Below the pieces are notes generated by a model, which worked only from the letters and a program-made list of their open reading frames with translations, made no database searches and was not told the origin of the DNA. 64,000 nt of DNA from Mangifera indica. Taxonomy: Eukaryota > Streptophyta > Magnoliopsida > Sapindales > Anacardiaceae. Of this stretch, positions 1-11,005 are shown in pieces (positions within the stretch are counted from its first letter, which is position 1; every line of letters begins with the position of its first letter). The stretch spans positions 1,755,322 through 1,819,321 of the forward strand of contig NC_058148.1 of assembly GCF_011075055.1 (NCBI RefSeq), written 5' to 3'. Made by a program: the position numbers and the translations under genes.

Positions 1-449
1 TTAAAACCGCAATGAGGGAGATGAAATTGAAAAAGGATCCAGCAATGACTTGGGTTGATGTTGATCGTGAGGTCCATACCTTCATGGCCGGGAATTGTTC
101 CCACCCAAGATTGCAAGAGATATTTGAAACTCTAGATGATCTAATTCAGAAGGTTAAAATCCTTGGTTATGTTCCAGATACTAGATTTGTGTTACAAGAC
201 TTGGATGAGGTGAGAAAAGAGAGGTCTTTGTATTACCATAGTGAGAAATTAGCCATAGCTTTTGCAGTATGGAAGACTAGCAATCAAACTTCTAGTATCA
301 GGATTTTTAAAAACCTCAGAGTTTGTGGGGATTGCCACAATTGGATTAAGCTTGTATCTAAAGTTGTTAAAAGAGAAATAATTTCCAGGGATGCAAAGAG
401 ATTTCATCATTTTAAAGATGGATTGTGTTCCTGTGGAGATTATTGGTGA
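1..449 (+). CDS. PLS-class PPR protein, C-terminal E+/DYW part (5' partial)
   Basis: The reading frame is open from base 3 and continues off the left edge; it stops at TGA 447-449. Counting from the methionine at base 12, the first 50 residues look like the end of an E/E+ region. A DYW deaminase-like domain follows: GYVPDTRFVLQDLDE, then HSEKLA at residues 76-81 (zinc-binding His plus the proton-shuttling Glu of the cytidine-deaminase signature HxE), VCGDCHN at 104-110 (the CxxC half of the same zinc site), HHF at 132-134, and CSCGDYW at the very end. This tail is known from plant organelle RNA editing factors, in which the upstream PPR repeats (outside the window) choose the target cytidine in chloroplast or mitochondrial transcripts. 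All catalytic residues are present, so the gene looks functional. The organelle and editing site cannot be inferred without the repeat array. Confidence 0.95.
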   Translation, partial: KTAMREMKLKKDPAMTWVDVDREVHTFMAGNCSHPRLQEIFETLDDLIQKVKILGYVPDTRFVLQDLDEVRKERSLYYHSEKLAIAFAVWKTSNQTSSIRIFKNLRVCGDCHNWIKLVSKVVKREIISRDAKRFHHFKDGLCSCGDYW

Positions 450-1252
450 TGTACAGGACATGTCTACTCATCTGTCTTGACAAGAAAAATGCAGAGTGAG
501 CCATTCATTTTTCATCTTTAAAGATTTACTTAGAGATGGATTCAATTTGATTCGAGCATTGGGCCAGCTTGAGCTCAGATTGAATTCAAATTGTCCAATT
601 CAAACTCATTTCAACTAGTGAACAATATCATCGGAGGACCACCAATGTGGGATGCAGTATCATTGGTTGAAGAAACAAATTGATCATGAATTGAAATGGA
701 GCTCCAACCTGAAATTGATTCATTCAAACCAAGTCGTAAATTTGATCCAAGCTAGATTTACCCATTTATGTCAAAAGTTAACCCTCTTGGCATACTTTTG
801 GTTTTCATGTTGGATCGATTGATCCCTTTTACAACAAGCTCCAATACAATCCAATGATTGATTGACAATAAACATTTGCAGAATTTGAATTACTGTAACT
901 GTAGGATCTGTAGAGCATTCTATCACTGTAACTGATCATAAAATTCGGACCAAATGTAAGAAGAAATTGTTGGATTCTGAATTTGAATTTGATCCCGAAT
1001 TTATTTTGTTCATTTGGCTTGATTCTCCTGACACAAAGCAAAACAATAACCCAATTATGGTATACAATCTAGAAATGTTTTTCTATACCGTCATTCTCGT
1101 TACAGTGAAAGATCAAATAGAGTACAAAAGCTGTCTAAATATTCAAACAAACAAAGACAACAATACAAAATTGTCAAATTGTACATCCAAATTTCACAGT
1201 TTTTGTCAGGATTCTCTTAAGGATCACTCCAGCATGGACAGTAAAACGCAGA
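450..1252. other. Convergent intergenic spacer
   Basis: This stretch separates the PPR stop from the HISN1 stop, which lies on the other strand, and should hold both 3' UTRs. On the + strand a possible poly(A) signal AATAAA occurs near 868. On the - strand the complement of TTTATT near 1000 could serve HISN1. I see no repeats and no other coding potential. Confidence 0.5.
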
Positions 1253-1348
1253 TTAAAGCCCAAGTTCTGAGAGAAGCTCCCGCCATCTTGGAGTCTCTTC
1301 ATCAAATATGTAGGTCAATGGCGAGATTAGAACCCCACTACCTCCAAT
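1253..1348 (-). CDS. HISN1: HISN1 exon 11: C-terminal exon
   Basis: 31 codons plus stop, beginning [18 protein letters not shown] and ending LLSELGL. It completes the regulatory domain left open after exon 10 ([15 protein letters not shown]). A 133-codon reading frame on the opposite strand covers this exon and is not a gene. Confidence 0.9.
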   Translation of the reverse strand: MGGSGVLISPLTYIFDEETPRWRELLSELGL

Positions 1349-4300
1349 CTACACCAAACAATGTATAAGAAATCAAATTCTTCAAGCAGATAGGGCAGGA
1401 AGAAGTAGCATTATTTAGAAACAGTCATTACAGCACAGAAAAGGCAGATCGAGGAAACAATTAAGTTGGTTGTGTACAGAAATGGTTGCCTAAAGAAATA
1501 CCAGGCATGTCTATTTGCTGCCTATTGATATGCTAATTCAACTGTGTATTATAGCAATGCAAATACAAACCTTAACTATAAACCAAAAGCAATTTTTATG
1601 GTGTATTTAGGTATCTAATGATATCTTCAATACTTGATAAGACAAAATGTTATGGTTCATACAATTGTTATGCGTACATCTGTAACAGTGTACAATAGAA
1701 CTATGGCTTACCGCTCTTAGTTGCTGTACAGACTTGTATAGTGATTTCTTGGGTACACAAATGACGATCGCATAATAATCAGCTGTTACCTTCCCATCGC
1801 GTTTACGAAAAACAGGACTGACAGTGGGTCCCTGCACATACAAGAGTTTTAGATTAAGAAAACCAACTGCCAATGGCACTAATTTGGTACCATTATTTTG
1901 ACATTCTTTGAGCAGTGTTTCCATGGAATTCATATCATAAACAGTAGGTGAAGCCATTGGGCTAGGACAAACTCAAGAGATTAGTCAGTTTTTCCAGATG
2001 TGAAAATTGGTTCATCCTGTCATAGTCATACTTAGACTTTTATATTAAAGGTTGGAGATACCAATTTCAAGTTGAGACATGATCCTATCTGCAAATACCT
2101 CATTTTGTTGGATATGAGTTCAAGTAGCTAACATTGCATTCAGATTAAGTTTTAAAAATTAACCCCATAAAAGATCTTTTATTGAAGAAAGAATAATTGG
2201 AAGAAATAATATGATCAAGCTATATTCTTCATACAATGATTACACAATGATTTATACACATAAAATTGGAAGGTTAAACCTCTAAACTATAAAAAATCAC
2301 TACGTTTGAGATTATAGCAATAATACATAGAAATTACATAATCACCATTAATCTACCCTATAATTAAGCTATAATTAAAAAGAAAATCTTAGTTTCCGTC
2401 ACCTTATAATCAAGGATAAAATCACACTCCAAAATCAAGGAAAAGATCACACCCTATAATCAAGTAAAAGATCATGCTATTCCAACATTTATAAATATTA
2501 ATTAAGCAATACCATACCTTTTTAGCTATATCTTAAATTTCCTTTCTTAAGAGCTAGTTTTAAATTTCATTTGAAACTTCACCTGCAACCCAGATAATGA
2601 AGTTTGGCTCAATATCCGCTCAGCTACTTCCTCTGCGCTACTTCCCCTCATGTTTGCAACAACCTACCATGAAACAAATAGATGAAAGAAGAGAAATGGA
2701 AAGCAGAATCAAATACATCATAACAGACAATAAACACATACCGTGAACTGGCCCAGTGCCCTCAAATGGGCCTCAAATCTTTCAAGAATCTCATGGGTGG
2801 TGTCCAGTACCCCTTTTCTCTGGATCAATGACTTCCTGCTTGCTACAAGAACAGCCTATACAGCATTGAAATTTGAGATAAGGCAAGAGTTTAAGTGAAG
2901 GCAGAACATAAAACTTGATGCCTGAAGACCTTTCCAATAGCACTCACAAGACTCCAAGATCATCGCATCTCATGCTTGGCAAGGTCAACAATGAACTAAG
3001 AAAGCTTACCTGGCTTTCCAACACAACTCCACCATCAATTTCTTTCAAGTTGTTCTCTCTTAGAGTTGTCCCACTACTCACAAGGTCCAAAATAGCATCA
3101 GCAATCCCCATCTAAATTAACACAAAAAAGAAGTGGTTTTTATGCATTATGTACGCCAATGGCATGATTAGTAATTATCAGACAGATATATCATTATCCA
3201 ATATGCAAAGATAAGTAACAATTAAGCAAACAACATGGAGACAGAAATAATGCACCTTAAGAGGCTATTTACTACAGTTTTGTGATTATGTTTTGCCAAA
3301 ATGATGATAATAAATAGAGAACATTAAATTATGTATTCACTTGACTTACCCCAACAAACAAGAGGATTACAGAAACAAGATACCAATCAAATGGATATGC
3401 TGCATCAATCTTATAAAGTCTCACATAAATCTAATGTTCCCCTCTCAGAAGGCTATATAAAAGGAAAATAAACTAACTAGCTTTAAATTCTAAAAAGCTT
3501 ATATATAAGTCACTAAATAGTGTAGTAATGATTCTCACCGCTGGAGCAGCCTCTAAGGCTCCATCAGCAGTAGAAAAAACCACATGCTTTAATCCATTTT
3601 CTTTCATAAACTTGGGACCCAGCTGCAAAGATACACGATAAAAATCACATCAGAATGAATCTTTTCAATATTAGTAACACAATTATTAATGAAATGAAAC
3701 ATATATCATACATAAGTGAAGCCAGTAGCAACTCGTAGAGGTTTCTCAGCAGTCCATTGTGGCATTTGAGCTAGCTCTTGCAGTGAATTCACATTTTCAA
3801 AAATCCCATATTTGGGGATCTGAAAGAATAAAAAGTGTGTTAAGAGAAACAACTGAGAAAAATCAACCTGCAGGTAGCTATATTGATATAAAACAAATAT
3901 TACTTACAGCAAGGGATAAACGACAATCCCCGTACTCAAGAGCATTGTGAACAATGATAAGATCTTCACTTCCCTGGCAAAAAGTAATGCAAACACAAAC
4001 TTATATGACTAAAGCATATCCTCCATAATCGTTCTAGACAACAAAAGGAGGACTTTATTTTCCAAACGACATAACAATCTGCAAGGCTGCATTGCTACCT
4101 ATAGGTATAAAATCATATAAGTACCAATTCTATGGATCAGGCCCAACAGCATCACACAATATGACAAATTACAATTAAAAAAACAGTAAATAATTTACTT
4201 ATGTGATAGATGCACAAGTTTAAAATGTTTGTTGGTGCTCAAAACCCATCCTTATACACCAACAGTTTGGTACAGCAGCAGCGTACTGGAGCATTCAGAT

Positions 4301-7300
4301 CATACACCCCTCCAAGATCTCAAATGTGAAATAGAACCTTACAAGGACCCCAATACTTACACGGAATCTTGTGTGCCCATACATGTGTATTTCATAAGTG
4401 CTTCTATTTAGTCACAATATTCTATGCTATGCCTGGATGCACAACAACATGCACAATGTGAATTGCTTCAACAACCTTCATTGCCAACTAGGAAGATGTG
4501 ATTTCTCCAATTCTCATTCAGTGTGAAAATAGTATTATTGTCTTCACAGGAAAGGGTTAACTGCAGAAGGACAGTTTCTACTAAAGCTCAAAAACAAAAT
4601 CTAGCATTCAGCAGGTTCAGCTTACACGTCATTTGTACAATGACCACCCTAGGACTTACAACTGATATAAGTAGATAAATGGAAAGATATACCTCGGAAA
4701 GGAACTAACAATAATTTCTGAAATACACAGATCTAGATTGTCCATTCTGTGAGAACCACATGCACAAGTAGTCATGACCCATGCAACCTTTGCAATGCAT
4801 AACAGAAACACTATGCAAAATGGTTTGTCATTACATCAATATACTTCTACATTAAAATCCTAGGATTCATGTCAGAGTTCAAAGTTAATCACAGATTTCT
4901 TGTAATATTCACAAAGTTGAATGAGCTGGTGCAAACCTGAATAGAATCAAGATTAAAACAGAACTTCTGCATTCATTTAGAATTAATTTATAGGTTTTTT
5001 TCCCTCAATGTTTTGCACCACCCAAAACATCAAGTTTAGGCAGAATCAGTACTACTGAATACCAGAACATATTGTCTCACTCACTCTAGGATAAGTTGGC
5101 ATGACAAGAAGGTTCTGACAATATAAAAGCCAAGACTAGGTCATCTTGCCATCACGGTTCTTTTTCATCACAAAATCAATCAGGTCTCGAGTCTCAACAT
5201 TCCTACAACGGCTACTTCAATGATATAATAATTAACAATGCCATTAAATTTCTTAAGGTGAGGTGTGGTGGGAAACTCCTTATATATATATATTTGAAAA
5301 TGCACTTCGATGGAGGAAAATGGACCAATAATATAAATTCCCCAAAAGCATGTACAAAATCTTTGTTTCCGGAAAATTGTTTCAGTTTAATGAACCCTTT
5401 TGGAAAAACACATCACTTCATATTTTTCCTTTGAATAAGCTGATAACTTTGATAAATGATCAGTCATTTCCTATACAACACACAGTTTTAGATGCATGCC
5501 CACATGCATATGACCACACATGCCATGCAAGCTGGAATTATATCAGCTGCATCAACACAACTCCAACAGAAACTGAGTTAGAGAAAGCATATCAGCACCT
5601 GATGCCATAATGCTTACCTGTCCATATTCACTGACTGTATCCAAGCCTACAATACCAAGATCTAAATCTCCTGATAACAACTTCCGTACAATGTCTTTTG
5701 GCCGTTGAAACCAAACTTCCAAATTTGAGAGCTAAAGAATAGAAATGCAAAAATTAGATTATATATAGCTAATATTTACATATATAAAATAATCAGAAGA
5801 GAATGATAAATGCATATTTGAAGAGAGAATAAGAAAGAAAAACCTGAGGGATTTGAGCAATGTATTGTCGAGGATTGACCTGTCTGACTGATAGTTGACA
5901 GTCCTTCAAAAGAAATAATTTATCAAAACCCATCAAAATAGCCAATTCAAATAGGAATTAGTAAATTCACTGAACTAACAAAGAAAACTTTTATTCTAAA
6001 CCTTTCCATATCTACTAAATTACGTAATTATTTCATTTTCCTCCAACTTGTAAGCTAACAACACAGCATTAGAGAAGCAGCATTGTAGTTTTTAGACTTT
6101 TCAATTTTAAAGAATTCTAATTCTATTTTACAGTTTTAAATGAAATTAGCATTCAAAGAGATTTTTTGGAGATATATCTGCTAGGCCTTAAAAAGTGCTT
6201 TCTAGAGATTCACTTCATAAGCATTTACTCATTTTTACTCCAAAGAGAACAGCTACAGGAGCACTTGAAATATTGGTTTAATAAGTGCATTTTGAGTAAA
6301 AACCACTTGTTTCAGAAACACTTTTATACAATTTATTTTTATTTTTCATAGGGCTGTTAAAAGTAGTTTCTGGTTAAAAAAAAAAATTTACTATAAAACA
6401 CTTCAAATTAATAATAATACTTCATGTACAAATAATTGGGAATTAATAGGTATATACAAACTGACATATTATTATATAATTAAGTGATTTTAAATGAGTG
6501 ATAAAGTAAACAATTAGATTATCTAATCACATAAAATTATATCAGTTCACTTGTACTCGTTAACTCCCAACAGTTTATATATGAAATATTACTCTTAACA
6601 CAATAAGCACTCATGCTAATTAAGTAAAGACTATGTAAAATCGACAAGTACTAATATGTGAACTAAAAAAGATATGTCACCATATAATTGAATGTTACTT
6701 CATACCTTATTCAAAAGTTTTCAATCATATAATGATACATCATTGTTACGACAGAAATTAGTGTTCCTTGTTAACATATATAATATAGTTTTATTGAAAC
6801 TAATTACACTTTCTTTTGCATATTCATTATTTCTCACCTTTTCTTTTGCAATATTCAGATATGTTTAAAAGGCCAAGCAAACTACAAAAGCACAGAAATG
6901 AACTCAAAGTCGTTACATATAAACTACTCACGGTATCCATTTCATTTTCCTCCGCATTCTATTTCGTTACCCATCAATTTCTCAGTAACTAAAACACAGT
7001 CATTTCCTTAAATTCTAACTGATTATGGACAATTTAATTATCCTTCAGATTGTCAATAACTAAAAACACATGAATTCGCATTCATTTTCCTCATAATTCT
7101 AACTAAATCTTATTTAAGGAAACTATCTCCTCACAAGTTTAGCACATTTTGAACAAGAAATTCATGCTATAAGTTGAAGCAAATATGGCAAGCACCTTGA
7201 GGAGATCGAGAGTGTCGGCGGCCATGCGGCCTTTGCTTGGCAAGCCAAGTCGAATTTCGTTGCGCTCATAGACTGGACTGTCGATCTTGCCATTCACAAC

Positions 7301-7474
7301 CGAAAGTTGAGACTGCGAAACGCAGCAGGTGATTGTCGTATCGGCAAGCCTTGGTTGTTGCGGTGGAGAGACGGAGATGTGAAAGGACGAAGAAGGACAG
7401 AGGACGGAGAGAGACGGCGAGGGGCAGTGCTGGAAACGGGATTGCAGAAGAGACGTGGCGGACATCACAGACAT
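1253..7474 (-). CDS. HISN1: ATP phosphoribosyltransferase, chloroplastic (11 exons)
   Basis: Catalyses the first, committed step of histidine biosynthesis, joining ATP and PRPP to give phosphoribosyl-ATP, in the plastid. Exons, in order of transcription: 7474-7196, 5903-5844, 5731-5618, 3973-3908, 3819-3712, 3622-3539, 3111-3010, 2855-2742, 2663-2583, 1831-1712, 1348-1253 (stop TAA at 1255-1253). All junctions are GT-AG. Every exon is a multiple of three, giving 407 residues, close to the usual plant length. Residues 1-70 are a Ser/Pro-rich, acid-poor transit peptide. [19 protein letters not shown] (75-93) opens the catalytic domain. [16 protein letters not shown] ends exon 3, and [14 protein letters not shown] in exon 7 is the PRPP-binding loop. 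Exons 9-11 form the long-form C-terminal regulatory (ACT-like, histidine-sensing) domain. I see no stop or frameshift. The start is the first ATG of the open frame; a second Met at codon 4 is possible. Confidence 0.95.
3010..3111 (-). CDS. HISN1: HISN1 exon 7: PRPP-binding motif
   Basis: 34 codons starting [20 protein letters not shown]. In HisG enzymes the Asp-Leu-Val-Ser-(S/T)-Gly-Thr-Thr stretch holds the 5-phosphate of PRPP. It is preserved here, which argues for an active enzyme. The flanking acceptor and donor (TTTAG and GTAAG on the - strand) are good matches to the plant consensus. Confidence 0.9.
3974..5617 (-). other. HISN1 intron 3 (1644 bases)
   Basis: The longest intron, between the exon ending in EYGQ and the exon starting in GSEDL. 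AT-rich and without a clear transposon end, tandem repeat or other gene. A short TA run lies at 5280-5292. Confidence 0.8.
5904..7195 (-). other. HISN1 intron 1 (1292 bases) with possible MITE relic
   Basis: First intron, after the LLK codons of exon 1. Most of it shows nothing. About 6160-6420 repeats short words such as AAAAGTGCTT, AAGTGCATTTT, AACACTTTTA and AAAACACTT on both strands. This composition is typical of small plant hAT-like MITEs. I could not define its ends or a TSD. Confidence 0.45.
7196..7474 (-). CDS. HISN1: HISN1 exon 1: transit peptide and start of catalytic domain
   Basis: 93 codons ending AAG before the donor GT at 7195-7194. The N-terminus [14 protein letters not shown] and the following Ser/Pro/Cys-rich stretch contain no Asp or Glu until residue 45, as expected of a chloroplast transit peptide. 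The conserved enzyme begins at [15 protein letters not shown]. It is more GC-rich than its surroundings. Confidence 0.9.
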
Positions 7475-7839
7475 GATAAAAATGAGATGTTTGTGAATGT
7501 GAGAGACAGAGAGGAGGTGAAACGGCGTCGGTTTTGGAGTGCGACTGTGAAGAGGGAAAACGCCGCCGAAGAAGGTGAATGAATATGGTTAAATGGAGTT
7601 TGAGGCATATGCTTCTCTGGGTTCAGATTCTTCTCCTGGCCGAATTATTTATTTCCACCCAAGATAAGTGTATTTCGAGTTTCATCTAATAATTGAAAAA
7701 ATCAATAAATTAATAAATATTTGAATTTTTTAAAATTAATAAATAAAAATAAGAAAAATATATTTTTTTAGCTCAGAATAAGTCTTTTGGCCTCTTTTTT
7801 TTTTTTTTAGTGGTAATTTGATATTATATGCAGGCCAAA
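7475..7839 (-). promoter_or_regulatory. HISN1 5' UTR and proximal promoter region
   Basis: The unique DNA directly upstream of the HISN1 start codon. The first 110 bases are purine-rich on the + strand (pyrimidine-rich in the sense of the gene: CTCTC and TCTCT runs), as in many plant 5' UTRs. An AAATAAAT-type TATA-like box lies on the - strand near 7648-7658, about 180 bases from the ATG. No element is proven. A T-run at 7795-7809 and the transposon-like DNA beyond about 7840 limit the unique promoter to roughly 350 bases. Confidence 0.4.
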
Positions 7840-8330
7840 GGACTATTATCCTCCTCCAAGATTAAGTACGTTCTTAAAGTTACACCCAAGAGATTTGAAA
7901 AGTCAAAAGTCTTATCCATTAGTTAACTTCAATTAAAAGATGCAAAGATAAAATCATTATTTTATTAATAATATTTAAAAAATATAAAATTCATTATATT
8001 TTTCCTTTAGTTTTTAAAAACTAACAACTTCGTTTCTGCCTAAAGTTTTTTAATTTTCAAAAGTAACATTCCTCCTTAAAACCTAAGGGTTACTTTTTAG
8101 ACGTTCTCTGGTTACCATCTTCGTTAACCGACGACAACACTTCAATCTATTATCTTTTTTCAGCCAACAGATCTTTACTCTCTGACGGAAGAAGAGGTGA
8201 CAAAGATGCGTCTTCGTCAATTTCAGATGAATCAACAAAGACAAGCATCTTCTTCAATTCTTCTAGAATCAACGAAGATCATTGTCTCCATTGATGATCA
8301 ATAATCATCCATTAGTACGTGGTGGCTCGT
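7840..8330. mobile_element. One-sided Mutator-like (long-TIR) fragment
   Basis: The order of sequence blocks parallels the terminal repeats of the Mutator-like element at 8791-11005. It has a GGACTATTATCC-type end, TTAACTTCAATTAAAAGATG, then AAAATCATTATTTTATTAAT, a TTTTTCCTTTAG block, TTTTTAAAAACTAACA, and GGTTACCATCTTCGTTAACC. I found only one side and no TSD, so this is a diverged relic or half-element. Confidence 0.35.
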
Positions 8331-8478
8331 GGAGGCATATGACAACACGTGAGGCTCACTTTTAATGCGTGTGACATTGTTCTAATTTGTATTGACACTA
8401 TCTCAACCTGTGAAGGCATATGGGACCATGTTTTGGTGTGTGATAGCATGTGGAAACCTCTTATCAGTGTGTGACAAC
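8331..8478. other. Degenerate repeat stretch next to the hAT insertion
   Basis: Words such as GTG(A)GGCATATG (8323 and 8408) and GTGTGACA/GTGTGATA recur about every 50-85 bases. I see no gene. The hAT element below inserted into one of these words (GTGACAAC). Confidence 0.4.
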
Positions 8479-8790
8479 TTGAGGTGGAAATAGGTTAGGC
8501 TAGAGTGGGCCAAACCGTGGAAAGTATAAAGCCCATAGTCTAGCCCTATATATATAAGGTCAGGTCAGGCTCTATGGTGTCAGGTCGATTGGGAATTTAA
8601 AAAAATAATTTTTTAAAATTATGTTTTATAAACCAATTTTCAATTATTAAAATCAAGCATATTATCTCGAATACTTTATTAATAATTGCTTATTTGTAAG
8701 GAAAGAATACAGTGGTTATATCATGAAAAATGTTATAATATAGTACAAATAAATTAATTTACATATTGTATAATTACAAAATAAATATAA

Positions 8791-9060
8791 GGAAAAAGGA
8801 CAATTTCCCACCTAAGTTTTAGTCCAATCTCAAAATCATACTCATGATAGATAAAAAAACCAAATACCCAATTATAGGTTAACTACCATCTAAATTTTCA
8901 ATTAGAGATAGGGTAAAATCGTTATTTTACTTATAAATTCTAAAATCTAAAAAATTTATATCATTGTTTCCCCTTTGTTTAGAAAACTCACATTTACCCT
9001 CATGATTAAACTTTAAAAAATTCATTTTCTTCTCTTTTCAGGTTTCACCTCTAATGGCTT
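8791..9060 (+). repeat. Left terminal inverted repeat of the Mutator-like element
   Basis: Pairs with 10740-11005 on the other strand. The inner boundary is set where the alignment fades, near the block GTTTCACCTCTAATGG (here) and its counterpart. Confidence 0.7.
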
Positions 9061-9210
9061 AAGGAACTGAACGATGATTGGGAAGAAGTGAAGGTTTTCT
9101 TCGATGAAGGATAACCTTTCATCATCTATATGGATGACGAAACATCGTCCCAGATTGAGAACATGACAAAGAACAACAAAGAGTCATGTTTCATTGTCAT
9201 GTCTTGACGG

Positions 9211-10663
9211 TGTTGACTCAAAGTGTCATTATGCACTTATTTTGATGATAACAAACTAATATGTCCCTAAGCATATTGACTAATGATTTTACTTGAATGT
9301 GAGTTTAGATTGCAATAATTTATCTAATGCACTTGAAAGAGTTCAAGATAGAAATGAAGACAAGACTCAAGTGAAAAATTCTTGAAGATTTGAAGAAAAA
9401 CTCAAGTTTAGGTAAACATGTTTTCAATTTGGAGCATTGGTTTTGATTAGAATATTTATTTGCATGTGATAACTTACTTGAAAACTTATTCTTATATCTT
9501 TCACATTTTGGGTTAAAATGTTATTTTTCAAACTTATTGGGTTAAACCAATTTTTCATCAAAGTTTATTAACTGTTTTAAAATGATGAAGTTTTGTGAAC
9601 TATATTTTCATATCTCAAAGTTGGTTTTGAAAGAATTTTTAAATATGTGTTAAATTGTCACTTTTTCAAAGGTTTAGGGGGCAAATTGCAAGTTTTCAAA
9701 AATTTAGAAGGTAAAATGTAATAAAATTTGATTGACCGAATTTAACCAGCTGAATTCTTTGATGGCAGCTTTCGAATTATCTAGAACCCATGCATTTTGG
9801 CTTTTAAAAATTTAGTTGACCGACTTAAATTAGGTCGATCGAATTTTGATTTGAATTTTCTAACGGCTAGTGTCATGTAGCCACCATGGGAGTGCCACGT
9901 ACATCCAGTTGATGAAATTACATTCGGTTGATCAAATTTTGCGTTTTTTGGAAAATTAAAACGGCTAATTTTTGTGCACAATGGTAACTTTCCTCATTTT
10001 CCCTTATATAAACCCAATCAAATTTATTTGTAAAGAACTTTTGCCACCAAGAACTTTCACATATTTGAGAGCAAATTAGTTTTGAGCTATTCACTTATAA
10101 ATTCTCTTCTCTAATCAAAACCCTTACTCATACACTTTGTAATTTCACTTGCATTGGGTTATATTAAGTTTAAACTTTCATATACACTATTTAAGAGAGA
10201 TTATATTTCGAAGTCATATAAAAAATTCATAATATAAAAGAGTGAGGTTAACTCTTGGAGAGATTAGAAAATTTTTGGTGAGAGAAATTGAGTTCTAGCA
10301 TTTGTAAAAGTTAATAGCACCTTGAAAATTATTTTGTTGTGAAGAAAATGCTTGGTTGAGTTATGTCAAGCAAGAATTAGTGGAACACTCAAAGGGAGAT
10401 AACTTGGAGGAGTGGACGTAAACGGGTTATGCCAAACCACTATATATTGCTTATTTGATTTTTTTTTCCCTTAAACTTATACTTTGTGTTATGCTCTTTT
10501 GATTATATTGATTATTTGAAATATTTTTGTTATTCTCATAAATTGCATTAAAAATAGGCAACATTCATTTATTTGAATGAATTGGTTTAATTCTTTAATT
10601 TGATAATGATTGTTTTTAAATTGCTTAATTCAGCACCCCCCCCCCCCCCCATTCGATCCTTTA
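9211..10663 (+). repeat. Solo Copia LTR (Copia-6 family)
   Basis: Starts TGTTGACTCAAAG and ends ATTCGATCCTTTA. It aligns along its whole length with the LTR at 59971-61388, including the shared TTTTGATGATAACAAA, AAGACTCAAGTGAA and GGTTATGCC blocks. No PBS, coding region or partner LTR follows, so it is a solo LTR left by LTR-LTR recombination. The flanks GACGG and GAGGG give a 5-base TSD with one change. It interrupts the Mutator-like element. Confidence 0.85.
10636..10650 (+). repeat. C15 homopolymer in the solo LTR
   Basis: Fifteen consecutive C near the LTR end, where the related LTR at 61361-61368 has only ACCCCACT. A local slippage expansion. Confidence 0.9.
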
Positions 10664-10739
10664 GAGGGTTGTTCTTCGTGATTAGATCTAGAAAGATTGG
10701 TGGAAAGTGTCAGTCATTGGTCGGAATGATGGTAACCAA

Positions 10740-11005
10740 AGAAGGAAACGAACCTTAGGGGTGAAATCTAAACTTTTCAAACTTTAAGAATGAGTTAAGG
10801 TGTTAGTTTTTAAAACTTGAAGGGGAAAATGATATAAATTTCAAGGTTTTTGGGTTTATAGGTCAAATAACGATTTTACCCTTGCTTATAACTGAAAATT
10901 TGAACTGTAGTTGGTTCATAAGTGGGTATTTGGGTTTTTTATTTATTGTGGTTATGATTTTGAGATTAGGCTAAAATGTAGGTGGGAAATAGTTTTTTTT
11001 TTTCC
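10740..11005 (-). repeat. Right terminal inverted repeat of the Mutator-like element
   Basis: Reverse complement of the left repeat, with an expanded T-run just inside the end (10993-11003). Confidence 0.7.

Larger units (their letters stand above)
8791..11005. mobile_element. Mutator-like element with about 265-base terminal inverted repeats
   Basis: Bases 8791-9060 and the reverse complement of 10740-11005 align for most of their length. Examples are GGAAAAAGGACAATTTCCC against GGAAAAAAAAAAAACTATTTCCC, then shared ACCAAATACCC, GGTAAAATCGTTATTT and TTTATATCATT blocks. The flanks TAAATATAA (8782-8790) and AAAATATAA (11006-11014) fit a 9-base TSD with one change, the Mutator-superfamily length. 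The core between the repeats, once the LTR is removed, is about 230 bases and has no transposase. It sits inside the hAT element. Confidence 0.75.

Noticed and set aside
967..1368. 133-codon open frame on the + strand
   Set aside because: Antisense to HISN1 exon 11; the opposite strand encodes the conserved enzyme C-terminus with correct splice sites.
1607..1957. 116-codon - strand frame as a separate small gene
   Set aside because: It is HISN1 exon 10 (1831-1712) plus read-through into both introns.
7307..7582. 91-codon Arg-rich open frame on the + strand
   Set aside because: Antisense to HISN1 exon 1 and 5' UTR; composition reflects the complement of a Ser/Pro-rich transit peptide.
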